Origin: Chitinophagaceae bacterium
GTDB lineage: Bacteria > Bacteroidota > Bacteroidia > Chitinophagales > Chitinophagaceae
Length of the DNA: 64,000 nucleotides
Direction: 5' to 3'
Assembly (NCBI GenBank): GCA_023251255.1
Contig: JAHEZD010000026.1
Location: 1-64,000, forward strand
Shown piece by piece: positions 19,148 to 28,206 of the stretch (position 1 is its first letter; the number at the start of each line of letters is the position of its first letter). Under the pieces are notes generated by a model, which did not search any database, had not been told where the DNA came from, and saw only the letters and a list, made by a program, of their open reading frames with translations. Position numbers and translations under genes: made by a program.

Positions 19148-21109
19148 ATGAAGAAGAAACTGATTTTTATTTCGATGATGGCTGTTGTGTCCATGCACTT
19201 GCATGCACAGACCATCCATAAGATGGCTGTTGATGTCAACAAACAGATGGCTGGTATCTCGCCCACCATGTGGGGTATTTTCTTTGAAGACATTAACCTT
19301 GCTGCTGATGGTGGCATTTATGCAGAATTGGTGAAGAACCGCTCCTTTGAATTCAATATGCCAATGATGGGCTGGAAGGAAGCCAAGCCAAACGGGGGCA
19401 GTATCCTTATTTTGAATAGGGCCATTGAAAATCCTGCTAACCCTAGGTTTGCCAGAATCACTGTAAAGAACGACAAGTCCTTTGCCATGGCAAACGAAGG
19501 CTTTAGGGGGATGGGTATAAAAAAAGGGAATAGTTATAATTTTAGTGTATGGGCAAAATCTGTAAATGGAAACAATGCTGTTATAAGGGTAGAGTTGGTT
19601 ACACCCAAAGGTGATAAAATTGGGGAAGGCACAGTTGGAATAAATGGCAAAGGCTGGAAGCAGTACAAACTGAGTTTCGTTGCTACAGAAACAGAATTGA
19701 AAGCCAAAATGAATTTCATCATTGAGAACAATGGCTTGTATGATGTTGACATGATCTCTTTGTTCCCTGCCGATACATGGCAGGGCAGGGCCAATGGTTT
19801 GCGTAAGGACCTGGTACAATGGCTAGCTGATATGAAACCGGGGTTCATCCGTTTCCCCGGGGGCTGTATTGTGGAGGGAAGGGACCTGAACAACCGTTAC
19901 CAGTGGAAGAAAACCGTAGGCAATGTAGAAGATAGGCAGCTCATCATCAACCGCTGGAACACGGAATTTGCAAGCCGTTCAACACCTGATTATTTCCAAA
20001 GCTTTGGATTGGGCTTCTATGAATATTTCTTATTGGCTGAAGACATAGGGGCAGAGCCACTGCCGATATTGAACTGTGGGATGGCCTGTCAGTTCAACAC
20101 AGCAGAAGCGGTTCCAACAGAAGGTTTGCAGCCTTACATCCAGGATGCCCTGGACCTGATTGAATTTGCCAATGGCGGCACGGGAACAAAGTGGGGCAAG
20201 CTCCGTGCAGATATGGGCCATCCCAAGCCCTTCAATTTGAAAATGCTTGGGGCCGGCAATGAAAACTGGGGCGAGCAATATATTGAACGGTTGAGAATCT
20301 TCACCAAAGCCATCAAGGAAAAATACCCCAACATGCAATTGGTGAACAGCTCCGGCACCGATCCGGAAGGGGACAGGTTCAATTACCTCAACAATGAGTT
20401 GCGTAAAAACAAAGCAGACATTATTGATGAACATTACTACAAACCTCCAACTTGGTTCCTGCAAAATGCCAAGCGTTATGATGGTTATGATAGAAATGGA
20501 AGCAAGGTTTTTGCTGGTGAATATGCTGGTCATACCAAACTTACAAATGTTGCTGAGAAGAAGAACAACTGGGATGCAGCATTGGCTGAAGCTGCCTTCA
20601 TGACTGGGTTAGAACGTAATGCAGATGTGATAAAGATGGCTTCCTACGCACCCTTGTTTGCACACATTGATGGCTGGCAATGGGCACCAGATTTGATATG
20701 GTTTGACAACCTTGTTAGCTATGGCACCCCAAGTTATTATGTACAAAAAATGTTCAGCAATAACAAGGGTACCAAAGTAGTGTCCATTACCATGAATGAT
20801 AGTACGGTTACTGGTCAGGATAGTTTGTATGCTAGTGCCTGTATTGATAAAAGCAGTAATGAACTCATTGTAAAAGTAGTGAACACTTTGGGCAAGGAAC
20901 AGATGCTGGACATTGGTTTTACAGGTTCCAACAAGTTGCCCACCACCATGAGGCAAACCTTGTTAAGGGCTGCTTCATTAACTGAGGTAAACTCTTTTGA
21001 AGTAGCTGCCAACATCAGTCCTATAGAGACAGAACTTGCCATAAACAACAATCGAATAGAGGTTACTGCTGCACCTTACTCTTTCATGGTGTTCAGGATT
21101 AAGTTGTAG
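19148..21109 (+). CDS. GH51 alpha-L-arabinofuranosidase with N-terminal CBM-like domain (long type)
   Basis: A 653-residue protein from the ATG at 19148 (a TTG one codon earlier is less likely). Signal peptide MKKKLIFISMMAVVSMHLHAQ. The motif GISPTMWGIFFEDINLAADGGIYAELVKNRSFEF starts the GH51 fold; residues about 75-210 look like an inserted CBM4/9-like carbohydrate-binding sandwich (YNFSVWAKSV, WKQYKLSFVA). The catalytic acid/base is near E372 in GAGNENWGEQY and the nucleophile near E458 in FAGEYAGH. This is the architecture of bacterial and fungal arabinofuranosidases acting on arabinan or arabinoxylan. Being of a different type from its neighbour, it probably has a different linkage or polymer preference. 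Confidence 0.95.
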   Translation: MKKKLIFISMMAVVSMHLHAQTIHKMAVDVNKQMAGISPTMWGIFFEDINLAADGGIYAELVKNRSFEFNMPMMGWKEAKPNGGSILILNRAIENPANPRFARITVKNDKSFAMANEGFRGMGIKKGNSYNFSVWAKSVNGNNAVIRVELVTPKGDKIGEGTVGINGKGWKQYKLSFVATETELKAKMNFIIENNGLYDVDMISLFPADTWQGRANGLRKDLVQWLADMKPGFIRFPGGCIVEGRDLNNRYQWKKTVGNVEDRQLIINRWNTEFASRSTPDYFQSFGLGFYEYFLLAEDIGAEPLPILNCGMACQFNTAEAVPTEGLQPYIQDALDLIEFANGGTGTKWGKLRADMGHPKPFNLKMLGAGNENWGEQYIERLRIFTKAIKEKYPNMQLVNSSGTDPEGDRFNYLNNELRKNKADIIDEHYYKPPTWFLQNAKRYDGYDRNGSKVFAGEYAGHTKLTNVAEKKNNWDAALAEAAFMTGLERNADVIKMASYAPLFAHIDGWQWAPDLIWFDNLVSYGTPSYYVQKMFSNNKGTKVVSITMNDSTVTGQDSLYASACIDKSSNELIVKVVNTLGKEQMLDIGFTGSNKLPTTMRQTLLRAASLTEVNSFEVAANISPIETELAINNNRIEVTAAPYSFMVFRIKL

Positions 21110-21120
21110 CGAGCTGTTGC

Positions 21121-21182
21121 GCTGAGTTTATCGAAAAGAATCCGAAGACGGATCCAGTTTCGACAAGCTCCACTTGACATCA
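21121..21182. repeat. Dispersed palindromic repeat, copy D (inverted)
   Basis: GCTGAGTTTATCGAAA on one arm and TTTCGACAAGCTC with TTGACATCAT on the other, about 20 bases apart; the centre has TCCGAAGACGGA. This is a diverged, inverted copy of the family at 381, 12343 and 19014. It lies between the second GH51 and the GH43 gene. Confidence 0.6.
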
Positions 21183-21242
21183 TCTTTTAAGTATTATTTT
21201 GAGGAATATTTTGGAGACAAGCAGCAAAACATAAATCAACCT

Positions 21243-21266
21243 CAGTTGCACTGCACACTGCAACTG
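21243..21266 (+). promoter_or_regulatory. Hairpin upstream of GH43 gene
   Basis: CAGTTGCA (21243-21250) and TGCAACTG (21259-21266) form a perfect 8-bp inverted repeat with an 8-base loop, 24 bases before the GH43 start and without a T tract. It could be an operator or an mRNA stem; neither can be decided from sequence. Confidence 0.35.
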
Positions 21267-21290
21267 GAAAATAGGAATTAAGCTTTTACC

Positions 21291-22250
21291 ATGCGCAAAA
21301 TTGCCATTATAGTGCTCCATTTATTTTTTGTTATGCCTGTGCAGGCACAGCAAAAAAGCATTCAGGTGCATGATCCTGTGATGATCCAGCAGGATAGTCA
21401 ATTCCATGTATTTTGCACAGGGCGTGGCATTTCGGAATGGGTTTCCAATGACCTTCAAAACTGGACAAAACAAAAGCCCGTTTTTGATACTTTGCCCTGG
21501 GCCGTTGAGGCAGTACAGGGTTTCAGGAATTATGTCTGGGCACCCGATATCAGTAAGTATAATGGTAAATATTACCTCTATTATTCTGTAAGTACTTTCG
21601 GTAAGAACACATCCTGCATTGGTGTTGCTACCAATACAACCTTGGATCACAACGATGCCAATTATCATTGGGAAGATGCAGGGAAGTTAACCTGCTCCCG
21701 GCAGGGCAGGGACAATTTCAATGCCATTGACCCTAACTTGATTGTGGACAGGAATGGCAGTCTTTGGCTGGCTTTTGGCTCTTTTTGGAACGGTATCCAA
21801 TTGCTGCAATTGAACGATGATGCTTTATCTATAAAGCAGCCACAGCAAATCATCAATATTGCAAAGAGGGATAAAGTAGTCAATGGCAACACCGCATTGG
21901 AAGCACCATTCATCTACTTCAAAAATGGCTTCTACTATTTGTTTGTTTCGGCAGACTTATGTTGCAAGGGAGCGGAGAGCACCTATAAGATTTTAGTTGG
22001 TAGGAGTGGGGCAATCACTGGTACTTATTTGGATAAAGAAGGCAAGTCCATGTTAAACGGTGGAGGAACGCTGGTACAGCAAGGCGATGGGATCCAGTAT
22101 TATGCAGTTGGCCATAATGCAGTAACCATATTAAATGGAAAGGAATACATTGTTTATCACGGTTATGATGTAAATGATAAAGGGAAATCAAAATTGGTCA
22201 TACATGAATTGTTATGGGATAGTGAAGGTTGGCCATTGGTAAAACAATAA
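21291..22250 (+). CDS. GH43 endo-1,5-alpha-L-arabinanase-like enzyme
   Basis: A 319-residue protein with signal peptide (cut after PVQAQ, residue 20) and a single five-bladed propeller. Catalytic residues fit family 43: base D28 in HDPVM, pKa modulator D147 in AIDPNL, acid E204 in LEAPFIYF. VWAPDISKYNGKYYLYYSVSTFGKNTSCIGVATN, GSFWNGIQL and GGGTLVQ are typical of arabinan endo-arabinanases (the group near GH43_5). It cuts the arabinan backbone to give substrates for the GH51 enzymes upstream. GH97 starts 10 bases after it. Confidence 0.92.
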   Translation: MRKIAIIVLHLFFVMPVQAQQKSIQVHDPVMIQQDSQFHVFCTGRGISEWVSNDLQNWTKQKPVFDTLPWAVEAVQGFRNYVWAPDISKYNGKYYLYYSVSTFGKNTSCIGVATNTTLDHNDANYHWEDAGKLTCSRQGRDNFNAIDPNLIVDRNGSLWLAFGSFWNGIQLLQLNDDALSIKQPQQIINIAKRDKVVNGNTALEAPFIYFKNGFYYLFVSADLCCKGAESTYKILVGRSGAITGTYLDKEGKSMLNGGGTLVQQGDGIQYYAVGHNAVTILNGKEYIVYHGYDVNDKGKSKLVIHELLWDSEGWPLVKQ

Positions 22251-22260
22251 AATCAAAAAG

Positions 22261-24189
22261 ATGAATAGAAAGATGGTTCTCATCGTGTGCTTACAGGTAA
22301 TGGTTATTTTGTCAGTTGCACAGAACAACATCACTGTATCAAGCCCTGATAGGAAAATAAAAGTTACCTGTAACATTGGGACAATGTTGTACAGTGTAAG
22401 TTTCAACAAAGAAATTGTACTGAAGGATTCAAAACTTGGTTTAATAAGGGGAGATGAAAATTTCACTACTGGATTGAAGTTGCTACAATCATCTCCGCAG
22501 GTCCTGATGAAAGACAATTACACCATCCTTACGGCCAAAAAGAAAAACATTGCATACACAGCCAATAAAAAGATTATTGGAACCATGACTGCCCTAGGTA
22601 AAAAGATGAACATTATTTTTCAGGTTTCCAACGATGGTGTCGCATTCAAGTATGAATTCCCTGAAGAGGATAAAGCCGTTAAGAAGATTACTGGAGAAAC
22701 GACCTCTTTCCATTTCCTCAATGGAACAAAAGCTTGGCTGCAGGAAAAAACAGAAGCCCAGAGTGGCTGGGAGCATAGCAATCCGTCCTATGAGGCACAT
22801 TATCAAATGGAGATTGCAACAGGTACCCCATCACCCACGAAAAATGGTTGGGTATATCCGGCACTGTTCAGGTACAAAGATGTATGGGTGCTGTTAAGTG
22901 AGGCTGCTTTGGGCAGGACCTATTGCGGAACCGCATTGAAGCAGGAGTCACCTGATAACGAATACAGCATTGGTTTTCCGCAAACTGCTGAAACAATCAA
23001 AGGTCGGGCATTGGACCCTGAGTCCACCCTCCCTTGGCAAACACCTTGGCGTATTATTGCCATTGGTGCGCTCAAAACCATCATGGAATCCACTTTGGGA
23101 ACAGACCTTGCCTTCCCAGCAAGGAATATGGATAACGGTTTTATCAAACCGGGCAAATCCAGTTGGAGCTGGATCATGAAGAAAGATGATTCCACCGTCT
23201 ACCGTGTGCAGAAGAACTACGTGGATTATGCAAGCGATATGCACTGGCAGTATTGTTTGCTGGATGCCAACTGGGATACGTTGATGGGTTATGATTCGGT
23301 GGCCATACTTGCCAATTATGCCAAACAAAAGAATGTTGGCCTCCTGCTTTGGTACAATAGTGCAGGGGATTGGAACACAGTGAAGTACCATCCCAAGGAT
23401 AAACTGCTGACACATGAAAGCCGTGCAAAGGAATTTGCCCGTTTGGAAGCAATGGGTATCAAAGGAGTGAAGATTGATTTTTTTGGAGGTGATGGGCAAT
23501 CGTTCATCAACTACTACCAGGATATTCTGGAAGATGCAGCCACTTACCATTTGCTCGTTAATTTTCATGGGGCCACCTTGCCAAGGGGCTGGCAGAGGAC
23601 CTATCCTAATTTAATGACCACTGAAGCCATCTATGGTTTTGAGATGATCACCTTCAATCAAAAAGATGCAGACCAGGAACCACAGCACGGCATCATGGCT
23701 GCAATGGTACGCAATGTGTTTGATCCAATGGACTTCACGCCAGTCTGTTTGTATAGAATCCCAAAAAAGAAAAGGGCCACTACCCAAGGCTATGAGCTAG
23801 CTACCGCCGTTGCTTATCTCTCAGGTATACAGCACTATGCAGAAAGCCCGGAAGGCATGGTTTATGTGTCGCCCAGTGTCAAAGCCTGTTTACAGGAAAT
23901 ACCCGCTGTTTGGGACGAGGTGAAGTTCTTGGATGGCTACCCCGGAAAGTTGTTTGTTGTGGCAAGAAGGGCTGGCAGTAAATGGTATGTTGCTGGTCTC
24001 AATGGAGAAGCCATTGCAAAGGACCTGGAACTTGATTTGTCATTTATCCGTAAACAGGCAACAGGAACTATTTTCAACGATAATGTGGATGCATTAAACA
24101 ATCTGGATGCATCTAGGGTCAATATTGTTCCTGCAATAAAAAATAAAATCACTGTTCACCCGAATGGTGGTTTCCTAATGGTCTTTTAA
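22261..24189 (+). CDS. GH97 retaining alpha-galactosidase / beta-L-arabinopyranosidase-type enzyme
   Basis: A 642-residue protein with signal peptide (ending LSVAQ, residue 21). N-terminal super-sandwich (ITVSSPDRKIKVTC ... YSVSFNKEIVLKDSKLGL), then the barrel with WCLLDANWDT-like YCLLDANWDT and GIKGVKIDFFGGDGQ, and a C-terminal sheet. D406 in KIDFF fits the nucleophile of the retaining GH97 branch (alpha-galactosidases, some also active on beta-L-arabinopyranose), whereas the inverting SusB branch uses two glutamates. E455 or E461 is the likely acid/base. Given arabinan-degrading neighbours, action on L-arabinopyranose or galactose caps is a fair guess. It sits between GH43 and PL9 with 10-base gaps, so these three form an operon. 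Confidence 0.9.
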   Translation: MNRKMVLIVCLQVMVILSVAQNNITVSSPDRKIKVTCNIGTMLYSVSFNKEIVLKDSKLGLIRGDENFTTGLKLLQSSPQVLMKDNYTILTAKKKNIAYTANKKIIGTMTALGKKMNIIFQVSNDGVAFKYEFPEEDKAVKKITGETTSFHFLNGTKAWLQEKTEAQSGWEHSNPSYEAHYQMEIATGTPSPTKNGWVYPALFRYKDVWVLLSEAALGRTYCGTALKQESPDNEYSIGFPQTAETIKGRALDPESTLPWQTPWRIIAIGALKTIMESTLGTDLAFPARNMDNGFIKPGKSSWSWIMKKDDSTVYRVQKNYVDYASDMHWQYCLLDANWDTLMGYDSVAILANYAKQKNVGLLLWYNSAGDWNTVKYHPKDKLLTHESRAKEFARLEAMGIKGVKIDFFGGDGQSFINYYQDILEDAATYHLLVNFHGATLPRGWQRTYPNLMTTEAIYGFEMITFNQKDADQEPQHGIMAAMVRNVFDPMDFTPVCLYRIPKKKRATTQGYELATAVAYLSGIQHYAESPEGMVYVSPSVKACLQEIPAVWDEVKFLDGYPGKLFVVARRAGSKWYVAGLNGEAIAKDLELDLSFIRKQATGTIFNDNVDALNNLDASRVNIVPAIKNKITVHPNGGFLMVF

Positions 24190-24199
24190 TTGATTAGTT

Positions 24200-25546
24200 A
24201 TGATAAAGAATGTTTTCAAAGCTGTCTTGCTGGCAAGCTTAATGGCCTTTTGGCTATCGGGTACAGCAATGGTTTACTATGTTGCCCCCAATGGAAATGA
24301 TGCCAATGATGGCAGTATGAACAATCCTGTGCTTACCATACAAAGGGCACAATCCCTAGTGGTAGCTGGCGACACCGTATATGTTCGTGGCGGTACCTAC
24401 AAAATGGAAGAGGCACAGGTGGCAGCATATACAGGGGTATGGGCCTATGTCATTTTCCTGAACAAGAGTGGCAGCAATGGCCATCGTATTAACTATTGGG
24501 CTTACCCAAAAGAAAAGCCCGTATTTGATTTTACAAACGTTAACCCCCAAGGCCACCGGATAAATGCCTTTCAGGTGAATGGCTCGTGGCTGCACATTAA
24601 AGGGCTTGAAGTAATTGGTGTGCAGGTAAACATTACTGGGCATACCCAAAGTGAATGCTTCGAAAATCAGGGCAGCAACAATATCTATGAAATGCTGGGC
24701 ATGCACGATGGCAAGGCCATTGGTTTTTATTTGAACAAGGGCGGTAACAATTTGATACTGAACTGTGATGCCTACAATAACTGGGACAATGTTTCCGAGA
24801 ATAAGAAAGGTGGCAATACCGATGGCTTTGGCTGCCATCCAAACCCTGCTGGCTTGGGCTATACCAACAATGTTTTCAGGGGATGCAGGGCCTGGTTCAA
24901 CAGTGATGATGGCTATGACTGCATCAATTCACACGAAGCAGTGACATTTGAAAGCTGTTGGGCATTCTACAATGGATATTCTACTTCCTTCGAAAGTTTG
25001 GGTGACGGTAACGGCTTCAAAGCTGGAGGCTATGGCAAGTCAACCTCACCCAAAGTCCCTGCAGTCATTCCAAGGAACAGCATCCTTTTCTGTTTGGCCG
25101 TACATAACAAGGCCAATGGCTTTTACGCCAATCATCATTTGGGTGGCAGTAATTGGTACAACAATTCGGCCTACAATAATGGGGTGAACTATAATATGTT
25201 CAACAGGAGTGCAGACTATACAAAAGATGTGGATGGTTATGGCCATAACATGAAGAACAACTTGGGATTGGGTGCAAAAAGTACTGAATACAGCAATATA
25301 GATTTTACTGCTTGCAACGCTGATGGCAACTATTTCAATTTGCCGCTAACGGTTACGGCTAACGACTTCTTGAGTTTGAACCAAAGTTTGCTTACTGCAC
25401 CAAGACAAGCAGATGGAAGCTTGCCAAACATTGAGTTCATGAAACTTGCTACAGGTAGCAAGCTAATCGATAAAGGCTTGGACCTAGGCTTTCCCTACAA
25501 AGGGGCAGCACCGGATTTGGGCTGTTTTGAATCAACTGGAAAATAA
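24200..25546 (+). CDS. PL9 pectate / rhamnogalacturonan lyase
   Basis: A 448-residue parallel beta-helix protein with an N-terminal secretion signal (MIKNVFKAVLLASLMAFWLSGTAM). It starts YYVAPNGNDANDGSMNNPVLTIQRAQ and has the PL9 active site: calcium ligands D208 in NTDGFG and D236, D237 and D240 in SDDGYD, and the catalytic base K274 in GNGFKAGG. The spacing matches the known Pel9A pattern closely. PL9 includes polygalacturonate lyases and rhamnogalacturonan-I lyases in Bacteroides, so exact substrate is open. Its products would be substrates for the GH105 enzyme. Last gene of the GH43-GH97-PL9 operon. Confidence 0.93.
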   Translation: MIKNVFKAVLLASLMAFWLSGTAMVYYVAPNGNDANDGSMNNPVLTIQRAQSLVVAGDTVYVRGGTYKMEEAQVAAYTGVWAYVIFLNKSGSNGHRINYWAYPKEKPVFDFTNVNPQGHRINAFQVNGSWLHIKGLEVIGVQVNITGHTQSECFENQGSNNIYEMLGMHDGKAIGFYLNKGGNNLILNCDAYNNWDNVSENKKGGNTDGFGCHPNPAGLGYTNNVFRGCRAWFNSDDGYDCINSHEAVTFESCWAFYNGYSTSFESLGDGNGFKAGGYGKSTSPKVPAVIPRNSILFCLAVHNKANGFYANHHLGGSNWYNNSAYNNGVNYNMFNRSADYTKDVDGYGHNMKNNLGLGAKSTEYSNIDFTACNADGNYFNLPLTVTANDFLSLNQSLLTAPRQADGSLPNIEFMKLATGSKLIDKGLDLGFPYKGAAPDLGCFESTGK

Positions 25547-25680
25547 TACAGTAGTAATGGGATGCTGTTCTACATTTAGCAGTAACCATTCACCGTTTTA
25601 AATCTTTTTTTAAGCGGATTCCATGTTGAACCATGATAGTTCAGGATGGTATGGCTTCTACTTTTACAGCATAAAAACAA

Positions 25681-28089
25681 ATGCCAACGATGTTCATAAA
25701 AGCTTGCCGCGTTTTGATGGCCCTTTCGATTACAGGGTTTACCGCATCGCTCCATGCCCAGAAATCCATACCGCTCTTTTTTGAAAAGGTTTACCTGCAT
25801 ACCGACCGTTCCTTATATGCAGGGGGCGATAATATCTGGTTCAAGTCTTACCTTGTTAACCCAAGAACCAATATGGCTTCGTCAGCAAGTGATAATTTGT
25901 ATGTGGAGCTCTTTGCTCCGGATGCAAAACTAGTGAAGAAGGAAACCATCCATTTAGAAAACGGTTTGGGAAAAGGTGATTTCAAGTTGCTGGACAGCAT
26001 AGCAGGGGGCACTTACCATATAAGGGCCTATACCAATTGGATGAAAAATTTCGGTAAGCATTTCTTCTTTGAAAAGGACATACAGGTAGCAGCCGTTACT
26101 GCAGATGCGAAAACTGGCACCCGCCAGCCTGCCAATGGAAGCAGTGCAGCCAAAGCAAAACCTGGTAGCAATAGCTCCTCCATACAGTTCTTTCCTGAAG
26201 GAGGCACCTTGGTAGCTGACATCCCTTCCGTTGTTGCTTTCAAAGCATTGAATGTGTCAGGTAAGGGCACTGGTGCAAAAGGTAGCGTTATTTCCGAAAA
26301 AGGGGACACAGTGGCACATTTCTCCACTACTTATCTGGGCATGGGCAGCTTCACTTTTACGCCGCACCAGGATGTGGAGTACAGGGCCGTGGTTACCTAT
26401 CAGAACGGTAGTACAGCAACGGTTGACCTGCCCGCTGTATATGCACAGGGCTATGCGCTCTCCTTATCCATGGAAGATACAAGTGTGGTAGTAAATATTG
26501 TTGCCAATAAGACAACCTCATCGGTAAACACTTCTAATGAAGCAATCCTTGCAGGGCGGAATGCGGGGAAATTGCTGTACAAGGAAAAGGTACCCTTGAA
26601 AGATGGCAGGGCTACAATAAAAATCGGTAAGCATACTTTCCCCAATGGAATTGCAGCTTTTACTGTGTATGATGATAAATTAAGGCCCAATGCAGAACGG
26701 TTGGCCTTTATTGAAAACAAGGATGAAACAGTTAAACTAACGGTTATTACAGATAAAACAAGTTACCAATCAAAAGACAAAGTAGTGGTAAGCATCACTG
26801 CAACTGATGCTGCAAATGCACCCATTGCTGCTAGTTTTTCCATGGCAGTAGTGGATGCTTTATCACAGGAAAGCAGCAATACAAATATTGCATCCTATTT
26901 AGGGCTGGAGTCCGAACTGAAAGGTAATATAGAAAACCCTGCTGCTTATTTTGATGTAACTGATCCCGAACGTTTCGAACATCTGGACCTGCTCCTGCGT
27001 ACGCAAGGGTGGCGGGATTTTTTGTGGAAGCAAATTGCAGATACAACCTTTTCCATAAAATATTTGCCTGAACAGGGCATATCGCTTTCCGGTTATGTGA
27101 AAGAACTTTTTGGCAAGAAGTTATTGCCCAATATGAACATTACTTTGCTCGCCCCAGGGGCAAAGGGCAACAAGATCTATTTCACCCAAACAGATAGTAG
27201 CGGTAAATATTACTTGGATGGATTGCCCCTATACGGCACACAGTCCATCAAAGTGAACTCCAAGAACAATAAAGGCAAGAAAGGGGGTATTATCTTCCTG
27301 GATTCATTGAGCCAGCCAGCCAATTATGCTTATTCAATAAAACCCATAGAGGAAACCGAAGAAATAAAACAGTTTGCCGAAGAAGCAAAGAACAGGTGGG
27401 TTGTCCAGAAGAAAATAAATGGGGAAGACCTTACCCTTCCTGGAGTGGTGGTTACAGCTAATACGAAGCCAACAGTAACGCGTGATGGGACGGTGGAAAT
27501 AAATTCCGGCTATGCATTTACAGCACAGATCAACGCAAGTGATAAGCAGTTTGGAACCTTGGATAATTACCTCATCCACAAAACAAGTGCAATTGCCGAT
27601 GTGGAAAATGAAGGGGTGAACTACCAAGTGAATGGCAAATTGGTAAGGCCAAGGTTTGTGGTTGACAACCGTGAAGATGTTTTTGAGCGGGTGGATTACT
27701 ATGCCATCCCTGTGGACCAAATTGTTTCTGTAAACCTGAACCAGGTAGTGAGCAATGTAAATGGTAATTTGGTTGATAGGATTGTGATACACCTAATATT
27801 GAAGCCCGGTGCTTACAACCAGGACATGGCATTGTTGATTACGGATGTGGATGGCTATTATGAATCAAGAACATTTTATGCCCCCACTTATTTCCTTTCC
27901 ACTGAAAAAAAGAAACAGGATGTCCGTACCACCATTTTTTGGGACCCCCAAATCGTCACGGATGCCAATGGTAAAGCAACCGTAACCTTCTTTAATGCAG
28001 ATCCTAAAACCAAAATAAAGTTAAGTGTACAGGGCCTATCCAATAAAGGCGTACCTATTGCATCCACTACGGAATACATGGTAAAATAG
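25681..28089 (+). CDS. Secreted macroglobulin-like (MG2) protein with carboxypeptidase-regulatory and plug-like domains
   Basis: An 802-residue protein with signal peptide (ending SLHAQ, residue 27). It begins FFEKVYLHTDRSLYAGGDNIWFKSYLV, the usual start of the Bacteroidota MG2 (alpha-2-macroglobulin N-terminal-like) family; several beta-sandwich domains follow. Residues about 460-530 resemble a CarboxypepD-regulatory domain (SGYVKELFGKKLLPNMNITLL), and about 580-700 a plug-like segment. The C-terminus FWDPQIVTDANGKATVTFFNADP is a typical macroglobulin-like final module. No thioester motif was seen. Members often sit near outer-membrane receptors; the role is unknown. An ATG three codons downstream is an alternative start. 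Not obviously part of the polysaccharide operon (134-base gap). Confidence 0.75.
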   Translation: MPTMFIKACRVLMALSITGFTASLHAQKSIPLFFEKVYLHTDRSLYAGGDNIWFKSYLVNPRTNMASSASDNLYVELFAPDAKLVKKETIHLENGLGKGDFKLLDSIAGGTYHIRAYTNWMKNFGKHFFFEKDIQVAAVTADAKTGTRQPANGSSAAKAKPGSNSSSIQFFPEGGTLVADIPSVVAFKALNVSGKGTGAKGSVISEKGDTVAHFSTTYLGMGSFTFTPHQDVEYRAVVTYQNGSTATVDLPAVYAQGYALSLSMEDTSVVVNIVANKTTSSVNTSNEAILAGRNAGKLLYKEKVPLKDGRATIKIGKHTFPNGIAAFTVYDDKLRPNAERLAFIENKDETVKLTVITDKTSYQSKDKVVVSITATDAANAPIAASFSMAVVDALSQESSNTNIASYLGLESELKGNIENPAAYFDVTDPERFEHLDLLLRTQGWRDFLWKQIADTTFSIKYLPEQGISLSGYVKELFGKKLLPNMNITLLAPGAKGNKIYFTQTDSSGKYYLDGLPLYGTQSIKVNSKNNKGKKGGIIFLDSLSQPANYAYSIKPIEETEEIKQFAEEAKNRWVVQKKINGEDLTLPGVVVTANTKPTVTRDGTVEINSGYAFTAQINASDKQFGTLDNYLIHKTSAIADVENEGVNYQVNGKLVRPRFVVDNREDVFERVDYYAIPVDQIVSVNLNQVVSNVNGNLVDRIVIHLILKPGAYNQDMALLITDVDGYYESRTFYAPTYFLSTEKKKQDVRTTIFWDPQIVTDANGKATVTFFNADPKTKIKLSVQGLSNKGVPIASTTEYMVK

Positions 28090-28206
28090 GGAAGGAGCTT
28101 TGGGGGCCAGGGGCTATTTCAGTTTGAATAGTTCATTATTACGAACCTGGAACCCCATTAAGGAAACTTCAGAAGCTTGTTGAAGGCGTTCACAATAAAC
28201 TGCCAC

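Noticed and set aside
18704-19819. Long open frame of 371 codons on the minus strand
   Set aside because: It lies antisense across two well-supported GH51 genes and their gap; its translation has no signal, motif or family feature and crosses repeat copy C.
28160-28206. Possible fifth copy of the TTGTCGAA repeat (AGCTTGTTGAAGGCG)
   Set aside because: Only about 15 bases resemble the family and no return arm is present.
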